Below are positions 61,529 to 64,000 of a DNA stretch of 64,000 bases, in pieces; the first letter of the stretch is position 1; each line of letters begins with the position of its first letter. The position numbers and the translations under genes are program-made. The stretch covers positions 1-64,000 of the forward strand of contig NZ_SLUI01000001.1 in NCBI RefSeq assembly GCF_004339805.1, in the 5' to 3' direction. The notes below the pieces were generated by a model, which did no database searches, was not told the origin of the DNA, and saw only the letters and a program-made list of their open reading frames with translations. The stretch is from Anaerospora hongkongensis. GTDB taxonomy: Bacteria; Bacillota; Negativicutes; Sporomusales; DSM-15969.

Positions 61529-62284
61529 TTAAATAAAGCCGCCATTGACACGAATCGTTTGGCCCGTTACCCACTGTGCTTCCTGCCCTGCCAGCCACAA
61601 CACGACTTTCGCAATATCTGCCGTTTCTCCCAGGCGGCCAAATGCGTTCATTGTTGTCAGTGTTTGGATTTGCTCTTTTGTCTTCCCCACAGTAAAAAGT
61701 TCGGTGTTGACCGGTCCTGGCGCAACTGCGTTAATCGTAATCCCTTTAGGTCCAAATTCTTTGGCTAATTGACGGGTAAACTGCTCGACAGCCCCCTTCG
61801 TGCCCGCATAAATGCTGTACGCCGGGAACATCAGCCCGGCCACGGAAGTGGAAAAATTGATGATCCGTCCGTTAGCGGCCATATGCCTCGCAGCTTGTTG
61901 ACAGGCAAAATAAGTTCCTTTTACATTGACGGCAAAAATTCTGTCAAAATCCTCTTCTGTTATAGCCGTGATCGGTTTTGTAATCATAATTCCGGCATTA
62001 TTGACCAGAATGTCGATCTTCCCGTAGGCTTCCATCGCACGTTGGAATAACCTCTCCACCTCAACTACCTGGCTGATGTCCGCCTGAATTGCGGTTGCTT
62101 CACCGCCCTGCTTTTTAATTGCGGCAACCACTGCAATTGCTTTTTCCGAATTTCCGGCATAATTAATAATGACCTTTGCTCCCTGCAGTGCCAGCTCTTC
62201 TGCGATATTTCTCCCAATCCCCCGGGACGATCCCGTTACCAAGGCAACTTTTCCTGTTAGCTTTTGCTCCTGTACTCGTGCCAT
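61529..62284 (-). CDS. Short-chain dehydrogenase/reductase
   Basis: 251 residues, ATG behind GAGGAGGAG. Rossmann motif TGSSRGIGRNIAEELA (TGxxxGIG) near residue 17, NNAG near 92, catalytic Ser near 141 (FSTSVAG) and YxxxK (YAGTKGA) near 157. Classical SDR, probably acting on a 3-oxo or quinone-like substrate with NADP(H). It lies between the TetR and FMN reductase genes, 18 bp after TetR. Confidence 0.95.
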   Translation of the reverse strand: MARVQEQKLTGKVALVTGSSRGIGRNIAEELALQGAKVIINYAGNSEKAIAVVAAIKKQGGEATAIQADISQVVEVERLFQRAMEAYGKIDILVNNAGIMITKPITAITEEDFDRIFAVNVKGTYFACQQAARHMAANGRIINFSTSVAGLMFPAYSIYAGTKGAVEQFTRQLAKEFGPKGITINAVAPGPVNTELFTVGKTKEQIQTLTTMNAFGRLGETADIAKVVLWLAGQEAQWVTGQTIRVNGGFI

Positions 62285-62302
62285 CGTTTCTCCTCCTCGC
62301 TA

Positions 62303-62896
62303 CTAGTCCTGCAAACCCGCCAGCATAGTCTCAACGACTTGTTTTAGCAATCCCTCCCTGTTTTCGTCTTTATAATCCAATACCATCCGGGGATGATGGA
62401 AGGATACAGTAGCTTCCAGTAATAGCCGAACTACGCTTTCCGGTGATTTTGCGCGAATTTCTTGCGCTATGACCGCCTTTTGTACAAGCATCAGCAGCTG
62501 GCTATTCAAATTGGCCAAATGTCGGATAATAAATGGCTTCAACAGCTCTGCGGCCATGTTAAAGGATTTATAAAGCTCAGGATCTTTTAAAACCTTTTCT
62601 TTCTTGAGTTGATGATATTTCAGGAACCATTCCACAATCAATCGTCGCGGCGGCACCACCTTGTTCACAATAAGCTCTAAGGTATTGTCCATGTGCACCA
62701 GCCACCGTTCCGATATAGCATCAAGCACTGCTGCTTTATCAGGAAAGTGATTATAAAGCGCAGCTTGACTGATTTTGAGTTCCTTCGCAATATCTGTTAA
62801 ACGAAATTTTTCGAAACTGTAAGCCCGAATCTTTTCTTCGGCAATTTGCAGTGCTTTTTCTTTTATTTCTTCAGAAGATAAACCTGTTTTTGGCAA
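62303..62896 (-). CDS. TetR-family repressor
   Basis: 197 residues with a TTG start behind GGTGATG. N-terminal HTH at ~30-60 (LTDIAKELKISQAALYNHFP) is typical TetR; the C-terminal ligand domain is helical and poorly conserved. A perfect 14-bp palindrome lies ~70 bp upstream, the expected operator. It presumably represses itself together with the SDR and FMN reductase genes. Confidence 0.93.
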   Translation of the reverse strand: MPKTGLSSEEIKEKALQIAEEKIRAYSFEKFRLTDIAKELKISQAALYNHFPDKAAVLDAISERWLVHMDNTLELIVNKVVPPRRLIVEWFLKYHQLKKEKVLKDPELYKSFNMAAELLKPFIIRHLANLNSQLLMLVQKAVIAQEIRAKSPESVVRLLLEATVSFHHPRMVLDYKDENREGLLKQVVETMLAGLQD

Positions 62897-62964
62897 TGTA
62901 TCATCACCGCACTTTCATCGTGTCTAAGTACAAAGTAGGATGTCACGAATGGCTATTTTTATAT

Positions 62965-62998
62965 TATATGTTATAAATATTATAATTTATAACATATA
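62965..62998. promoter_or_regulatory. TetR operator palindrome
   Basis: TATATGTTATAAAT, 6 bp, ATTTATAACATATA: perfect 14-bp arms. It lies upstream of the TetR gene and also ~230 bp upstream of the plus-strand ccdA-like gene, so it may control both directions. Confidence 0.7.
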
Positions 62999-63228
62999 TC
63001 AAGTCAAATCTTACTTATTTATTCTCTCACTTCACGCTGATTCAGTTGCTTGCTAACTAATCATTTGCATAAGACACTTTTGCTGCATAAGAAAAACGTT
63101 GTTTTAACTAGATCGTATGGGTAATAGGTGAAGAACAGTTAGCCTGCCAAATAAAGGATTGCATGAGACGTTCCCTTCTACGCATAGGTATGCTAGTATG
63201 CGAATCACTAATAAGGAGGACTAGTTTC

Positions 63229-63900
63229 ATGGAATTGAGCTACGCTGCCTTTTTCACCGCTTTTACTGCTGGTTTTTTTTCTTTTCTATCTCCCTGCGTG
63301 TTAGCTGTTTTGCCAACATGCACGGCATTTCTGAGCAGCACAGGAAGCGGCGCTGTCCGCTCTCCCCACAGGTGGCAATTAGGGATCAACATATGTATCT
63401 TCTTAAGCGGGTTCATCGCCGTCTTTCTAGTAATTGGTGCCGGCGCAGCCTACCTTGGCCAGGCTCTGCATAGCTATCAGCACATCATCAGTAAAATTGG
63501 TGCAGCCTTCATGATAGTGATGGGCCTGCAGCTTAGCGGGTTCCTTTCCCTTTCTGTGATCAACAGTAAGTATCATTTGCGTTTTCCAGCCAAGGCGAAT
63601 TCGTATGGCATCTTTCTTCTTGGAGTAGCTTCTACTGCTGCCTGGACTCCCTGTAATAGTCCGCTGCTCGCACCCGTATTGATATATGCCAGCGCTTCAC
63701 CCTCCTTATTAAAAGGAGTTGCCCTCTTTTTTGTATACGGCTTGGGTTTTTGTCTCCCCTTTGCATTGCTGGCAGTTACAATAGAGCGCTACGTAAGCAG
63801 GCTGCATTTCTTTTCACGCCGCTTAAATGGGGTCCAGCGTATAGCAGGTTTACTCTTAGCACTAGGCGGAGTACTTCTCTTTTTTGATTTGCTTGGTTAG
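63229..63900 (+). CDS. ccdA: CcdA/DsbD-type thiol-electron transporter
   Basis: 223 residues from ATG 63229 (MELSYAAFFTAFTAGFFSFL) with AAGGAGG upstream; an upstream in-frame ATG lacks one. Six hydrophobic segments. Conserved redox cysteines in FLSPCVLAVLPTCTAFL (TM1) and AAWTPCNSPLLAPV (TM4) are those that move electrons from cytoplasmic thioredoxin to the outside. Usual length for CcdA. No thioredoxin-like partner is seen before the window ends. Confidence 0.9.
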   Translation: MELSYAAFFTAFTAGFFSFLSPCVLAVLPTCTAFLSSTGSGAVRSPHRWQLGINICIFLSGFIAVFLVIGAGAAYLGQALHSYQHIISKIGAAFMIVMGLQLSGFLSLSVINSKYHLRFPAKANSYGIFLLGVASTAAWTPCNSPLLAPVLIYASASPSLLKGVALFFVYGLGFCLPFALLAVTIERYVSRLHFFSRRLNGVQRIAGLLLALGGVLLFFDLLG

Positions 63901-64000
63901 CTTTGATATGTATAATGATAATAGGTAACAAAAATTCTTGTCGCAACTTAAACTCGCAAGGCTTGCTACCGCTATTGTCATACATAATAGGAGTGATATC

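Noticed and set aside
1-64000. CRISPR arrays, rRNA or tRNA genes, phage or integrase genes
   Set aside because: No regularly spaced short repeats, no cloverleaf or rRNA core sequences and no integrase or transposase motifs were seen.

Overview
The window looks like chromosomal DNA of an anaerobic Firmicute, most plausibly a Negativicute of the Sporomusa/Pelosinus type. The basis is biotin-independent OadA-like carboxyltransferases, citrate lyase (CitD/E/F) and aconitase gene sets, a PrpR-type sigma-54 activator, DcuC, CitMHS and DASS carboxylate carriers, and a LarA-like racemase. This placement is an inference from gene content; no rRNA or tRNA gene is present to test it. Nearly everything to 59.6 kb lies on the minus strand.

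1-23.7 kb is accessory territory: about twenty mostly uncharacterised genes (immunity-like proteins, a tandem ~100-residue domain family, ankyrin and WG-repeat proteins, a DUF2207 membrane protein, an AIM24-family protein, an OB-like lipoprotein) plus several broken copies. Six transcription units here start behind the same element: ATGTCG, a T-tract, TTTACAATA, then exactly 22 bp to a sigma-A -10 box. Two related AraC-family regulators sit in the same region and are the obvious candidates to read it. Two 156-bp hairpin repeats with compensatory base changes flank the first seven-gene unit.

23.8-59.6 kb is a tricarboxylate/hydroxyacid catabolic supercluster. It carries three nearly identical citDEF sets (A 25.3-28.0, B 37.7-40.4, C 56.9-59.6 kb), two near-identical oadA genes (A and C), two ~780-residue aconitase-family hydratases, one ~640-residue aconitase and the remains of another. 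It also has two DASS-carrier/metallo-beta-lactamase-fold pairs, DcuC, a frameshifted CitMHS carrier, a LarA-like protein, a 2-hydroxyacid dehydrogenase and an RraA-family protein. Control appears split between two LysR regulators and a PrpR-like sigma-54 activator; three -24/-12 promoters can be read. The likely flow is carrier import, hydratase isomerisation, lyase cleavage to acetate plus oxaloacetate (or an analogue), and decarboxylation. citC, citX and citG (lyase activation and prosthetic group), the biotin carrier and the membrane decarboxylase subunits are absent and must be encoded elsewhere.

59.9-64 kb holds the second LysR gene, a TetR-SDR-FMN reductase operon behind a perfect palindromic operator, and a CcdA-like membrane protein.
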